In this document: one piece after another, positions 45,701-53,651 of the stretch
Layout of the letters: each line of letters opens with the position of its first letter
Position numbering within the stretch: position 1 is the first letter of the stretch
Assembly: GCF_011059105.1 (NCBI RefSeq)
Contig: NZ_JAALLS010000017.1
Span: 1-64,000 of the forward strand
Source of the DNA: Fodinibius halophilus
GTDB lineage: Bacteria; Bacteroidota; Rhodothermia; Balneolales; Balneolaceae
Length of the DNA stretch: 64,000 nucleotides
Reading direction: 5' to 3'
Position numbers and translations under genes: made by a program
The notes under the pieces: generated by a model
Database searches by the model: none
Told to the model about the DNA's origin: nothing
What the model saw: the letters and a program-made list of their open reading frames with translations, nothing else

Positions 45701-46027
45701 ATGCGTTTTCAAAACATTGTCACACAGAGAGGATATGTTTATATCCTATCCAACAAAACGAGAAGAGTTCTCTACATTGGTGTTACTGGTAACTTAGTTA
45801 AGAGAGTTTGGTTGCATAGACAAGGACTAGGGTCAGAATTTACCCAGAAGTATAGAACTAAGTATTTAATTCACTATGAGTCTTTTAAACATATTGAAAG
45901 AGCCATTAACAGAGAAAAACAGCTTAAGAATTGGCACAGGGAGTGGAAGCTCAATTTAATAAGAGAACATAATCCAAAGTTTAGAGATCTTTGGCCCAAA
46001 ATTCTACTTAGGAGAAATTATTTTTGA
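45701..46027 (+). CDS. Small GIY-YIG nuclease-domain protein (repeat-bracketed)
   Basis: A single GIY-YIG domain of 108 aa: GYVYILSNKTRRVLYIGVTG with GIY-like and YIG motifs, then LVKRVWLH with the conserved Arg, the Glu of IHYESF, and AINREKQLKNWHREWKLNLIREHNP. A hairpin CTTACTT/AAGTAAG (45682-45700) abuts the ATG and could mask ribosome entry. The gene sits centrally between two exact 29-base inverted repeats, 65 bases upstream and 58 downstream. It is AT-rich and shares this layout with the 9338-9601 gene. Proposed: a mobile or repeat-associated nuclease. Its role cannot be proven here. Confidence 0.85.
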   Translation: MRFQNIVTQRGYVYILSNKTRRVLYIGVTGNLVKRVWLHRQGLGSEFTQKYRTKYLIHYESFKHIERAINREKQLKNWHREWKLNLIREHNPKFRDLWPKILLRRNYF

Positions 46028-46085
46028 GCAAGTATTATTTGAAGAGTGCGCAAAGAGTACATGGAGCTTTTGAAAAATAAAAAAA

Positions 46086-46114
46086 CTTGTCATCCTGAAC
46101 TTGTTTCAGGATCT
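46086..46114. repeat. Right arm of perfect inverted repeat flanking GIY-YIG gene
   Basis: Exact inverted copy of 45607-45635. It lies 58 bases after the GIY-YIG stop. Related palindromic cores appear inside element C at 58799-58936 (GTCATCCTGAATTCAG) and, more distantly, at 10040-10167 (GTCATTCTGAGCTTGTCG). Confidence 0.9.
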
Positions 46115-46145
46115 CAGAAAGAAAGGGTGTAAAAATAGAGCCAAT

Positions 46146-46175
46146 AAAAAAGGCACGAGCTTAGGGCCCGTGCCT
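46146..46175 (-). terminator. Rho-independent terminator of recQ
   Basis: On the minus strand, AGGCACGGGC and GCTCGTGCCT pair, followed by T-rich sequence (46150-46146). The stem starts 31 bases past the recQ stop. Confidence 0.85.
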
Positions 46176-46205
46176 CAAAAGTTAAATGATTTTTGAAATA
46201 GCTAG

Positions 46206-48380
46206 CTATTTCTGCTGCGCCATGTAGTAGAGTTGTATAATACGCAACTCATCATAGCCCACCTTTTTATCCAGCTTATTATAAATTGGCCGCAGCATAT
46301 GGGGTGCTACCTCATCAAAGACTTCCAGCACTTTGTTCCTCTTGCGGGTTGAAAGCGAAGAAGCTTTAACGATACCCTCCGGCCGCAGATCATTGCCATC
46401 CTCTAAATACGTTTTAAGATGTTTAATGATCGTCACATTCTTTACTCCGTACTGTTCAGCCAGGTGGTCCACAGATTTTCCTTCATTAAAGGATTCCCCG
46501 ATTCGCTGGTATTTCTCTTTTTTAGAAAGCTCTTCCTTCTTTTCCTTTAATACCTTTTCCTGCTCTTCAATATCATTCGTTTTACAATATTCGCGAATGA
46601 TTTTTAGGAAGTCCATTCCATACTTCTTTTTCTTAACCGTCCCCACACCATAAATAGGAATTAGGTTATCCGTAGTTTGTGGAAAATAATAGGCCATTTC
46701 CATGAGCGTAGTATCCGGGAAGATAGCATATGGAGGTACGGCCTGTTCATCGGCCAGTTCCTTCCGCTTATCACGAAGTTGTTCAAAGAGATCTTTTTCA
46801 TAATTCTTTTCAACCTCGGATGTAGTACGTTCCATAGCCTGGTCGCCGACTACGGTATCACTGCGATCAAGGGCGCCAAACACATTTTCTTTTCCATCGA
46901 GTACGGCCCGTGCTTGGTCGGTTAGGGATAGAGGACCGTGACTTTCGTTCCGGTCTAAGTATTCCTGGTTCACCAGCATGCGGGCCAGCAAGATCCATTG
47001 CTCTTTGGCCCACTCATTGCCAATATTATATGTAGGCAGTTCATCATGACCGTTTTCGAGCACTTGTTCTTTGGTGGAACCACGGAGGATATCGGCAATA
47101 TAATAGGCATCGTATTGTTCGCCGGTGCGTACAGCACAGGATAGAAACTTCTGAGCATGTACCGTTAAATCTTCTACCTCGGCATCAATAGAGAGGCAGT
47201 TGTCGCACATTCCGCAATTATCTTTTTTATAGGTTTCTCCAAAATAGCCCATCAGCGGAACTCGGCGACACTCGTCGGTCTCCATAAACTTCAGCATATC
47301 CTTCAGGTGCTTTTCAGCTACCTTTTTCTCTGTGCCTTCTTTTTGATTGATGAAGTACTGGATCTTTTGTTTATCCGACCGGCTATAGAGTACCAGGCAG
47401 TCGGCACGGAGACCGTCGCGGCCGGCCCGGCCAATCTGTTGGTAGTACGATTCAATATTTTTGGGCAGATCGTAGTGCATTACAAAGCGCACATTGGGTT
47501 TATCAATACCCATCCCAAAAGCAATGGTTGCAACGATGATCTGAATATCATCGCGAATAAACATTTCCTGGTTCCGGTTACGGAGTTTCTTTGAGAGTCC
47601 GGCATGATAGGGTTTTACCGAATGTCCTTCTTTTTTGAGCTCTACATAGAGCTCTTCTACCTGCTTTCGAGAGAAACAGTAGATAATACCCGATTGCTTT
47701 TTACGGGTATAGAGAAAATCCAGGGTTTGCTCCAGCGGATCTTCTTTGTCGGCCACTTTTAAAAAGAGGTTTTTACGGTCGAAGCTGGCCAGGAATGTTT
47801 CTGAGTTATCGAGCTTTAGAATATCTTCAATATCTTCACGAACACGGGGAGTAGCAGTAGCCGTAAGAGCCAGACAGGTGGCATTGGGGAAATCCTTGCG
47901 GATTTCAGTTAGTTCGCGATAGTCCGGTCGAAAGTCGTGTCCCCATTCCGAAATACAGTGTGCTTCGTCAATGGTAAAAAGATCAACATTTTGGGTGGCA
48001 AGCAGCTTCCGCGTTTTATCCATCATGAGCGTTTCGGGAGCCAGGTACAGCATTTTAATTTCTCCGTTACGTACCCGATCTACATTCCGCTGGTATTCGT
48101 CGGGGCTCAACGTACTGTTAAGAAAAATGGCTGGAATATCATACTGTTGCAGCTGTTCTACCTGATCTTTCATTAGCGAGATCAATGGTGAGACGACAAT
48201 GGTGAGGCCATCGAAAAGGAGTGCCGGTATCTGGTAGCAAAGAGATTTACCGCCACCGGTAGGCATGATAACCAAGGCGTCTTCCTTATCAAGAACCTGC
48301 GTAATTACTTCTTCTTGCAGGGGACGGAAATCTTCATATCCAAAAACGTTATTTAATTTGTTGCGTGCTTCTTTAATCAT
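46206..48380 (-). CDS. recQ: ATP-dependent DNA helicase RecQ
   Basis: Superfamily 2 3'-5' helicase acting in recombination and replication-fork repair. Motif I is MPTGGGKSLCYQ (39-50), motif II is IDEAHCISEWGHDFRPDY, and motif VI is QIGRAGRDGLRADC. A Cys cluster (ECRRVP...CGMCDNC) marks the zinc part of the RQC region, followed by a winged-helix part. The C terminus has an HRDC-like stretch and an HTH (SVDHLAEQYGVKNVTIIKHL). At 724 aa it is longer than E. coli RecQ (609), owing to this C-terminal extension. ATG at 48380. Confidence 0.96.
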   Translation of the reverse strand: MIKEARNKLNNVFGYEDFRPLQEEVITQVLDKEDALVIMPTGGGKSLCYQIPALLFDGLTIVVSPLISLMKDQVEQLQQYDIPAIFLNSTLSPDEYQRNVDRVRNGEIKMLYLAPETLMMDKTRKLLATQNVDLFTIDEAHCISEWGHDFRPDYRELTEIRKDFPNATCLALTATATPRVREDIEDILKLDNSETFLASFDRKNLFLKVADKEDPLEQTLDFLYTRKKQSGIIYCFSRKQVEELYVELKKEGHSVKPYHAGLSKKLRNRNQEMFIRDDIQIIVATIAFGMGIDKPNVRFVMHYDLPKNIESYYQQIGRAGRDGLRADCLVLYSRSDKQKIQYFINQKEGTEKKVAEKHLKDMLKFMETDECRRVPLMGYFGETYKKDNCGMCDNCLSIDAEVEDLTVHAQKFLSCAVRTGEQYDAYYIADILRGSTKEQVLENGHDELPTYNIGNEWAKEQWILLARMLVNQEYLDRNESHGPLSLTDQARAVLDGKENVFGALDRSDTVVGDQAMERTTSEVEKNYEKDLFEQLRDKRKELADEQAVPPYAIFPDTTLMEMAYYFPQTTDNLIPIYGVGTVKKKKYGMDFLKIIREYCKTNDIEEQEKVLKEKKEELSKKEKYQRIGESFNEGKSVDHLAEQYGVKNVTIIKHLKTYLEDGNDLRPEGIVKASSLSTRKRNKVLEVFDEVAPHMLRPIYNKLDKKVGYDELRIIQLYYMAQQK

Positions 48381-48523
48381 TGATTGAATCGAAATTTGAA
48401 TGTATCACGGATTAAACAAAACGATATCAGGCAGTTATTTATATAAACACAAAAAATGCCTGTAGAACGTTTGTCATTGCCAATAATTCAGTGTTCTAGC
48501 TAACTATAAAAAATCGCATGAAA

Positions 48524-48562
48524 ATACTGATACCATCACTCTTTCAGTGATGGTATCAGTAT
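48524..48562 (-). terminator. Long perfect hairpin downstream of carB
   Basis: A 17-bp perfect stem (ATACTGATACCATCACT and its complement) surrounds a 5-base loop (48541-48545). It lies 18 bases past the carB stop. The T-run after it on the minus strand is short, so it may terminate, stabilise the 3' end, or both. Confidence 0.75.
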
Positions 48563-48579
48563 ATAAAGTTATTAAAAAG

Positions 48580-51417
48580 TTATTTGCTGAGGTATAGGTT
48601 TTTAAATTCGAACGGCTTTTTAAAGTGTTCGTCATCGAAATCTTCCATGAAGTAAATGCTTTCTCCGGTAGATTTCATTTCGGGACCTAACTCTTTTTTT
48701 ACTTCCGGGAATTTGTCGAACGGGAATACCGGTTCTTTGATAGCCCAGTTTTTGAGGGTTGATGTCAGGTCTTTTTCATCAAAGTCTTTGAGTTTAGCAC
48801 CCATCATTACTTTTACCGCAATTTTTGCTTCCGGACGTCCTGTCGCTTTTGCAAGGAACGGGATGGTTCGTGTTGAACGGGGGTTCGCCTCTAGTACGTA
48901 GACGTTATCGCCTTTCACCCCATATTGTACATTCAGGAAGCCCTGAATACCCATGTTGTCAGCAATTCTTTCGTGGTATTCCTTAATCTTCTCTATAGCT
49001 GTATCGCTGAGAGAATAGGTTGGGATTACTGCGGTAGAGTCTCCGGAGTGAACACCGGCCGGTTCAATGTGCTGCATGATGCCCGCAATATGGAGTTGGT
49101 CGCCATCGTATACCGCGTCAACATCTACCTCAACAGCATCTTCCAGGAATTTGTCAATGAGGAATGCATTTTCGGGATGGGTATCGAGTACACGCTCGGT
49201 ATAGAATTCCAGCTCTTCTTCTTTTACGGCAATCCGCATTCCCTGTCCACCCAGTACATAACTTGGACGGATAAGCACGGGATAGCCGATACGGTCGGCA
49301 ATCTTAAGAGCCCCCTCTACATCTTCTGCTGTTCCATATGAAGGGAAGGGGATATCGAGCTTTTTGAGGAACTCTGAGAAGGAACCGCGATCTTCAGCAA
49401 AGTTGATCATCTCGAAATCAGTGCCAAAAATCTTTATTCCTTCTTCAACAAAACGTTTACCAAGTTTAAGTGCGGTTTGCCCGCCAACCTGCAGAATTAC
49501 GCCCTCCGGTTGTTCGTGCTCGTAGATATCCATCACACGCTCCCAGAATACCGGCTCAAAATAGAGCTTGTCGGCCGTATCAAAATCCGTGGATACCGTT
49601 TCGGGATTACAGTTTACCATGATGGCCTCATAGCCCATCTCCTGGGCGGCTTTTACTGCATGGACACAAGAGTAATCAAATTCAATGCCCTGGCCAATGC
49701 GGTTTGGACCGCTGCCCAGAATCATAACTTTCTTCTTATCAGTAACTTCGCTCTCATTTTCTCCATCATAGGCGGAGTAGAAATAAGGTGTTTCGGCAGG
49801 GAATTCAGCTGCGCAGGTATCTACTACCTTGAAAGAAGGCTTCAGGTCAAACTCTTTACGTTTTGCCCGCACTTCATTCTCAGTAACCTTGCCATCACTT
49901 TGGCTCAGCAGCCATGCAATCTGTTCGTCGCCAAAACCGGCCTGCTTAAGCTCGAAGAGATCTTCTTTGGTGATGGTGTCAAGCGTTTGTCCCTCGGTAC
50001 GATTTTCAAGGGATACCATATAGCGGATCTGTTGCAAGAACCAGGGGTCTACTTTGGTAATGTCAGCAATTTCTTCTACCGATGCGCCCAGCTTAAAGGC
50101 GTTTCGGATATTCAGCATGCGATCCCAATATGGCTTCTTAAGCCGGTCACGAACCTCTTTGCGATTCAGTTCGTTGTAGCCGTCGGCTCCAAGCCCGGCG
50201 CGACCAATCTCTAACGATTGGTACGCTTTGTTCAGTGCTTCGGGGAAGTTTCGCCCGATAGACATCACTTCACCTACCGCTTTCATCTGGGTAGTAAGCT
50301 CTTCGTCTACATTGGGGAACTTCTCGAAATTGAAGCGTGGGGCCTTTACAATCACATAATCGATGGAGGGCTCGAAGCAGGCCGATGTGTTCCCGGTAAT
50401 GGGATTGTCGAGCTCGTCAAGGTTATATCCTACAGCCAGCTTGGTAGCAATTTTTGCAATAGGGTATCCTGTAGCTTTTGAAGCCAAGGCCGAGGAGCGA
50501 CTTACCCGCGGGTTAATTTCGATAGCCACAAAACGATCGCTGCCCGGTTCAACGGCAAACTGTACGTTACATCCGCCGGCAAAGGTACCGATCGAGCGCA
50601 TCATCTTTATTGCGGCATCCCGGAGCATCTGGAACTGCTTGTCGGTCAAGGTCTGTGATGGGGCTACGGTTACAGAGTCGCCGGTATGCACACCCATGGG
50701 GTCAACATTTTCGACCGTACAGATAATAACGACATTGTCATTGGGGTCGCGAAGCAGTTCAAGTTCGTACTCTTTCCATCCAAAAATGGACTCTTCAATA
50801 AGTACCCTGTGCACGGGGCTCATTTCCAGGCCGCGCATAACTTTTCGTTCAAACTCATCTTCGGACCAAACGATGCCACCTCCGGCGCCGCCCATGGTAA
50901 AGGATGGACGAATAACGATCGGTAGTCCACCTAATTCTTCTGTAATTTCTTTTGCTTCCAGTAAAGATTCAGCTGCACGGCTGCGACATTGGGGAATGTC
51001 GATCTCTTCCATCAGGTCGCGAAACTCCTGGCGATCTTCGGTGATATCAACGGCATCAATATCAACCCCGATAATTTTGATGTCGCGTTCGCTCCAGTAG
51101 TTTTCGTGTTGGAGGTCCCGGGTTAAGTTAAGTCCTGTTTGCCCTCCCATTGTAGGAAGCACAGCATCAGGCTCTTCTTTTTCAACAATTTCCTTAATGG
51201 ATTCAATAGTGAGGGGTTTCAGGTAGATCTCATCCGCCATCATAGGATCGGTCATAATGGTGGCAGGATTGGAGTTGATGAGGATAACTTCGTACCCATC
51301 ATCCATAAGAGATTTGCAGGCCTGTGATCCGGAATAGTCAAATTCACAAGCTTGTCCGATTATAATAGGTCCGGAACCAATGATAAGAATTTTTTCTATG
51401 TCGTCGCGTCGTGGCAT
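48580..51417 (-). CDS. carB: Carbamoyl-phosphate synthase large subunit, without C-terminal allosteric domain
   Basis: The protein has two homologous ATP-grasp halves. The first opens with KILIIGSGPIIIGQACEFDYSG, the second with KVMILGSGPNRIGQGIEFDY. Each half also has a PSFTMGGAGGG / PSYVLGGQGM loop and an EINPRVSRSSALASKATG / EANPRSTRTIPFLAKATG motif. The small synthetase works with CarA to make carbamoyl phosphate for pyrimidines and arginine. At 945 aa it ends shortly after the second ATP-grasp domain, so the ~130-residue MGS-like domain that binds UMP/ornithine in enteric enzymes is absent. A natural stop and terminator follow, so it does not look like a frameshift. ATG at 51417. Confidence 0.95.
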   Translation of the reverse strand: MPRRDDIEKILIIGSGPIIIGQACEFDYSGSQACKSLMDDGYEVILINSNPATIMTDPMMADEIYLKPLTIESIKEIVEKEEPDAVLPTMGGQTGLNLTRDLQHENYWSERDIKIIGVDIDAVDITEDRQEFRDLMEEIDIPQCRSRAAESLLEAKEITEELGGLPIVIRPSFTMGGAGGGIVWSEDEFERKVMRGLEMSPVHRVLIEESIFGWKEYELELLRDPNDNVVIICTVENVDPMGVHTGDSVTVAPSQTLTDKQFQMLRDAAIKMMRSIGTFAGGCNVQFAVEPGSDRFVAIEINPRVSRSSALASKATGYPIAKIATKLAVGYNLDELDNPITGNTSACFEPSIDYVIVKAPRFNFEKFPNVDEELTTQMKAVGEVMSIGRNFPEALNKAYQSLEIGRAGLGADGYNELNRKEVRDRLKKPYWDRMLNIRNAFKLGASVEEIADITKVDPWFLQQIRYMVSLENRTEGQTLDTITKEDLFELKQAGFGDEQIAWLLSQSDGKVTENEVRAKRKEFDLKPSFKVVDTCAAEFPAETPYFYSAYDGENESEVTDKKKVMILGSGPNRIGQGIEFDYSCVHAVKAAQEMGYEAIMVNCNPETVSTDFDTADKLYFEPVFWERVMDIYEHEQPEGVILQVGGQTALKLGKRFVEEGIKIFGTDFEMINFAEDRGSFSEFLKKLDIPFPSYGTAEDVEGALKIADRIGYPVLIRPSYVLGGQGMRIAVKEEELEFYTERVLDTHPENAFLIDKFLEDAVEVDVDAVYDGDQLHIAGIMQHIEPAGVHSGDSTAVIPTYSLSDTAIEKIKEYHERIADNMGIQGFLNVQYGVKGDNVYVLEANPRSTRTIPFLAKATGRPEAKIAVKVMMGAKLKDFDEKDLTSTLKNWAIKEPVFPFDKFPEVKKELGPEMKSTGESIYFMEDFDDEHFKKPFEFKNLYLSK

Positions 51418-51502
51418 TCTATGTTAAGCTGTTTTTATATTTGAAATTCTTTAGATCTTATTTATTGGTGAGATGGTGTTGTATCCATCCCTGCTGCCGT
51501 TA

Positions 51503-52621
51503 CTAGGCTGGTTCTTGCTTCCCTTCTTTAATCATGTCAATGAACTGATCAAAGAGATAACGCGAATCATGGGGGCCGGGAGATGCTTCTGGGTGGTACT
51601 GTACCGACATGCCCGGGAAGTTTTTAAATCGTAGTCCTTCTATAGTATCATCGTTCAGATTTATGTGGGTAACCTCTACCTTCTCTTCGTCAAGGTCATC
51701 TTCATCTACAGCGAAACCATGATTTTGTGTGGTGATTTCAACCAAGCCGGTCTCTTTGTTTTTAACCGGGTGATTGGCGCCGCGGTGTCCTACAAACATC
51801 TTCTTTGTAGCAATACCTTCGGAGAGAGCCATCAGTTGGTGTCCCAGGCAGATGCCAAATAGTGGCTTACCGGTGCTTTTAGCGTAGTTCACTACCTCAA
51901 GAGCATACTCACTGGTAGCATCGGGATCGCCGGGGCCATTACTGAAGAAGAACCCATCGGGATTCCATTGTTTGAGTTCGTCTATGTAGTCTCCTTTGGC
52001 AGGGAAGATTCGCAGCGTACAGCCCCGTTCTACAAAGTTGTCGATAATACTCTGTTTAATACCGTAGTCGAAGACAGCGACTTTGAACGGACCGTCACTG
52101 TGGGCAGTGCCCGGTTCCTCACGTGTTACCTGGGTGGCAAGTTCGAGACCTACCATGTCATCCCAGTTTTGTGCTTTTTCAACGAGTTTGTCTTCGTCGA
52201 GTTCGGTGGATGAGATAACTGCGTTCATTACACCTTTGGAACGGATATGGCGGACCAGTTTACGGGTGTCAATACCACTGATTCCGACTACTTCGTTACG
52301 CTCTAGATATTCTTGCAGGTTGCCGTCGGCCTGTGGATTACTGTGTTCCCAGGAGAAAGATCGCACAATGAGTCCTGAGATCATCACTTTTCGGGCTTCA
52401 TCGTCGCGACTCATGGTGCCGTAATTCCCAATGTGGGGATAGGTCATCATCATGAGTTGCCCGTAATAACTGGGGTCAGTGAAAATTTCTTGGTAACCGA
52501 CCATGCTGGTATTAAAGCAAAGTTCGCCGCCGGTGGTACCTTTTTTGCCTATCGCAAAACCGTGTTCTACGGTTCCGTCAGATAGGGCAATGATAGCTTT
52601 ATCTCTGGGATACTGAGACAT
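51503..52621 (-). CDS. carA: Carbamoyl-phosphate synthase small subunit
   Basis: The glutaminase subunit of carbamoyl-phosphate synthase releases ammonia from glutamine. It has the N-terminal CarA fold (ALSDGTVEHGFAIGKKGTTGG, then FTDPSYYGQLMMMTYPHIGN) and a class I amidotransferase domain with GICLGHQLMA (nucleophile Cys), FSNGPGDPDA, and the terminal His/Glu in QYHPEASPGPHDS. Length of 372 aa is normal. carB follows after 85 bases. The leader upstream carries a promoter and a terminator-like hairpin (see 52663-52903), suggesting attenuation. Confidence 0.97.
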   Translation of the reverse strand: MSQYPRDKAIIALSDGTVEHGFAIGKKGTTGGELCFNTSMVGYQEIFTDPSYYGQLMMMTYPHIGNYGTMSRDDEARKVMISGLIVRSFSWEHSNPQADGNLQEYLERNEVVGISGIDTRKLVRHIRSKGVMNAVISSTELDEDKLVEKAQNWDDMVGLELATQVTREEPGTAHSDGPFKVAVFDYGIKQSIIDNFVERGCTLRIFPAKGDYIDELKQWNPDGFFFSNGPGDPDATSEYALEVVNYAKSTGKPLFGICLGHQLMALSEGIATKKMFVGHRGANHPVKNKETGLVEITTQNHGFAVDEDDLDEEKVEVTHINLNDDTIEGLRFKNFPGMSVQYHPEASPGPHDSRYLFDQFIDMIKEGKQEPA

Positions 52622-52662
52622 ATCGAGAGGGGTGGTGTTTTGTGAGGTTAAAATTTAGATAT

Positions 52663-52697
52663 AAAAAAAATCCGACAACGAATACGAAGCCGGACTT
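52663..52697 (-). terminator. Putative attenuator in the carA leader
   Basis: On the minus strand TCCGGC and GTCGGA (one G-T pair) form a stem followed immediately by eight T residues. It lies 42 bases upstream of the carA start but downstream of a promoter-like motif at 52873-52903, so transcription reaching carAB must pass it. Premature termination relieved by a regulator is an inference. Confidence 0.55.
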
Positions 52698-52721
52698 AAA
52701 AAAAAGGAATGGAATGCGCGG

Positions 52722-52741
52722 TATCTGGTGCCAGCCAGATA
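52722..52741 (-). promoter_or_regulatory. Leader hairpin upstream of carA
   Basis: TATCTGG and CCAGATA pair perfectly around a 6-base loop, 25 bases upstream of the putative attenuator. It could be the sensor or anti-terminator part of the leader, but no known riboswitch or PyrR site is recognised. Confidence 0.4.
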
Positions 52742-52872
52742 TGTGTTCAAATTTTTTAAGGCAGTGTTTTCTGCCGTGTATATGTGCAGATGCTTCGGTA
52801 AAGATCAAATGAATTTAATTTGGTGTGCATCATTTTTTGTGCGTGCTGGCCCATTTCCAGCGCAAAACTGTA

Positions 52873-52903
52873 CAAAGATACGAATCCAAAAATCTCTTTT
52901 CAA
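52873..52903 (-). promoter_or_regulatory. Bacteroidota-type promoter upstream of carA
   Basis: On the minus strand TATCTTTG (52880-52873) is a full match to TAnnTTTG, with TTG at 52903-52901 and a 20-base spacer. Transcription would begin near 52866 and run through a ~245-base leader before the carA ATG. Confidence 0.65.
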
Positions 52904-52926
52904 CGATATTTTAAGTTCATTTATAT

Positions 52927-53130
52927 TTACTGAGTTTGATGGCTCTGAATAATGTAATCTTTGTTCCACTTGTCATAAGAAACGGCTAAATTATTGGGTT
53001 TGCAGCATACGTGGCAGTCTTCAATATATTTTTGGGTCTTGCCTTGAGAAGGGTCTACAATAGTATGATTCACTTCTCCACAATAGGCACATCGAAATGT
53101 TGTGTCTTGAGATTCTCCAGTTTGTTCCAT
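52927..53130 (-). CDS. CPxCG-type cysteine-rich small protein
   Basis: The ATG at 53130 gives 67 aa beginning MEQTGESQDTTFRCAYCGEV. The CxxC of RCAYCGE and a second pair in DCHVCCKPNN fit the small Cys-rich (CPxCG-type) family, which are presumed zinc-binding proteins of unknown role. A longer frame to 53202 adds an unlikely N-terminal extension. The gene precedes the carA promoter. Confidence 0.8.
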   Translation of the reverse strand: MEQTGESQDTTFRCAYCGEVNHTIVDPSQGKTQKYIEDCHVCCKPNNLAVSYDKWNKDYIIQSHQTQ

Positions 53131-53294
53131 AATTCTGTGCTGATTTAAGTATTGGTGTTCGGAGATTTTGTGCATCAAACTTTTTGTAACATGACACAAC
53201 AAAAGTTGATCCGAAAAAGTCCCCGTTCTCAGATATATGGCATGCTATTAAACTTGTTGGCAAGACGAATGTCTATATTTCGAGTGCAACAGGT

Positions 53295-53645
53295 TTATTT
53301 GTCTGTGTTGTCCAAGAATACGTCTGCACAGTAGTAGCCGGTTAGGGAAGAAAGAGCGCCGGCCAGTCCTCCGATGGCAACTGTCATAACGATGGCCAGC
53401 CATGGATAGGGTAAGCTAAAAATATTGGCAACGCGTTCTGTGAGTATGCCATTATTATTTATGTGAGAAATCATCGATTGTATCAGCCACAAGCCGCCAA
53501 TCCCCAAGAATCCATATCCAAAAGAATGTTTGCCCGACTTGCCGAGTATAGCTCCCAGCACTAACCCGGATATGGCCAGCGACCACCAAGGGAAAACAAG
53601 ACTTAACAACCAAGCGGTAAGAGCGATGAATAAAGCTAAAAGCAT
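53295..53645 (-). CDS. Small membrane protein of unknown function
   Basis: Three or four hydrophobic stretches are visible in 116 aa: LLALFIALTAWLLSLVF, ALISGLVLGAIL-like, GFLGIGGLWLIQSM and PWLAIVMTVAIGGLAGALSS. No conserved enzymatic motif is seen. It starts 6 bases after the stop of the penicillin-acylase gene, so the two are probably co-transcribed. Family not recognised. Confidence 0.7.
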   Translation of the reverse strand: MLLALFIALTAWLLSLVFPWWSLAISGLVLGAILGKSGKHSFGYGFLGIGGLWLIQSMISHINNNGILTERVANIFSLPYPWLAIVMTVAIGGLAGALSSLTGYYCADVFLDNTDK

Positions 53646-53651
53646 AGACAG

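Noticed and set aside
48500-48580. Frameshift as the reason for the short CarB
   Set aside because: The stop is followed at once by a perfect hairpin and no MGS-like sequence was recognised between it and recQ, so the short form looks natural.
49477-51100. Two 245-aa frames on the plus strand
   Set aside because: Both are opposite carB, which has all its motifs on the minus strand.
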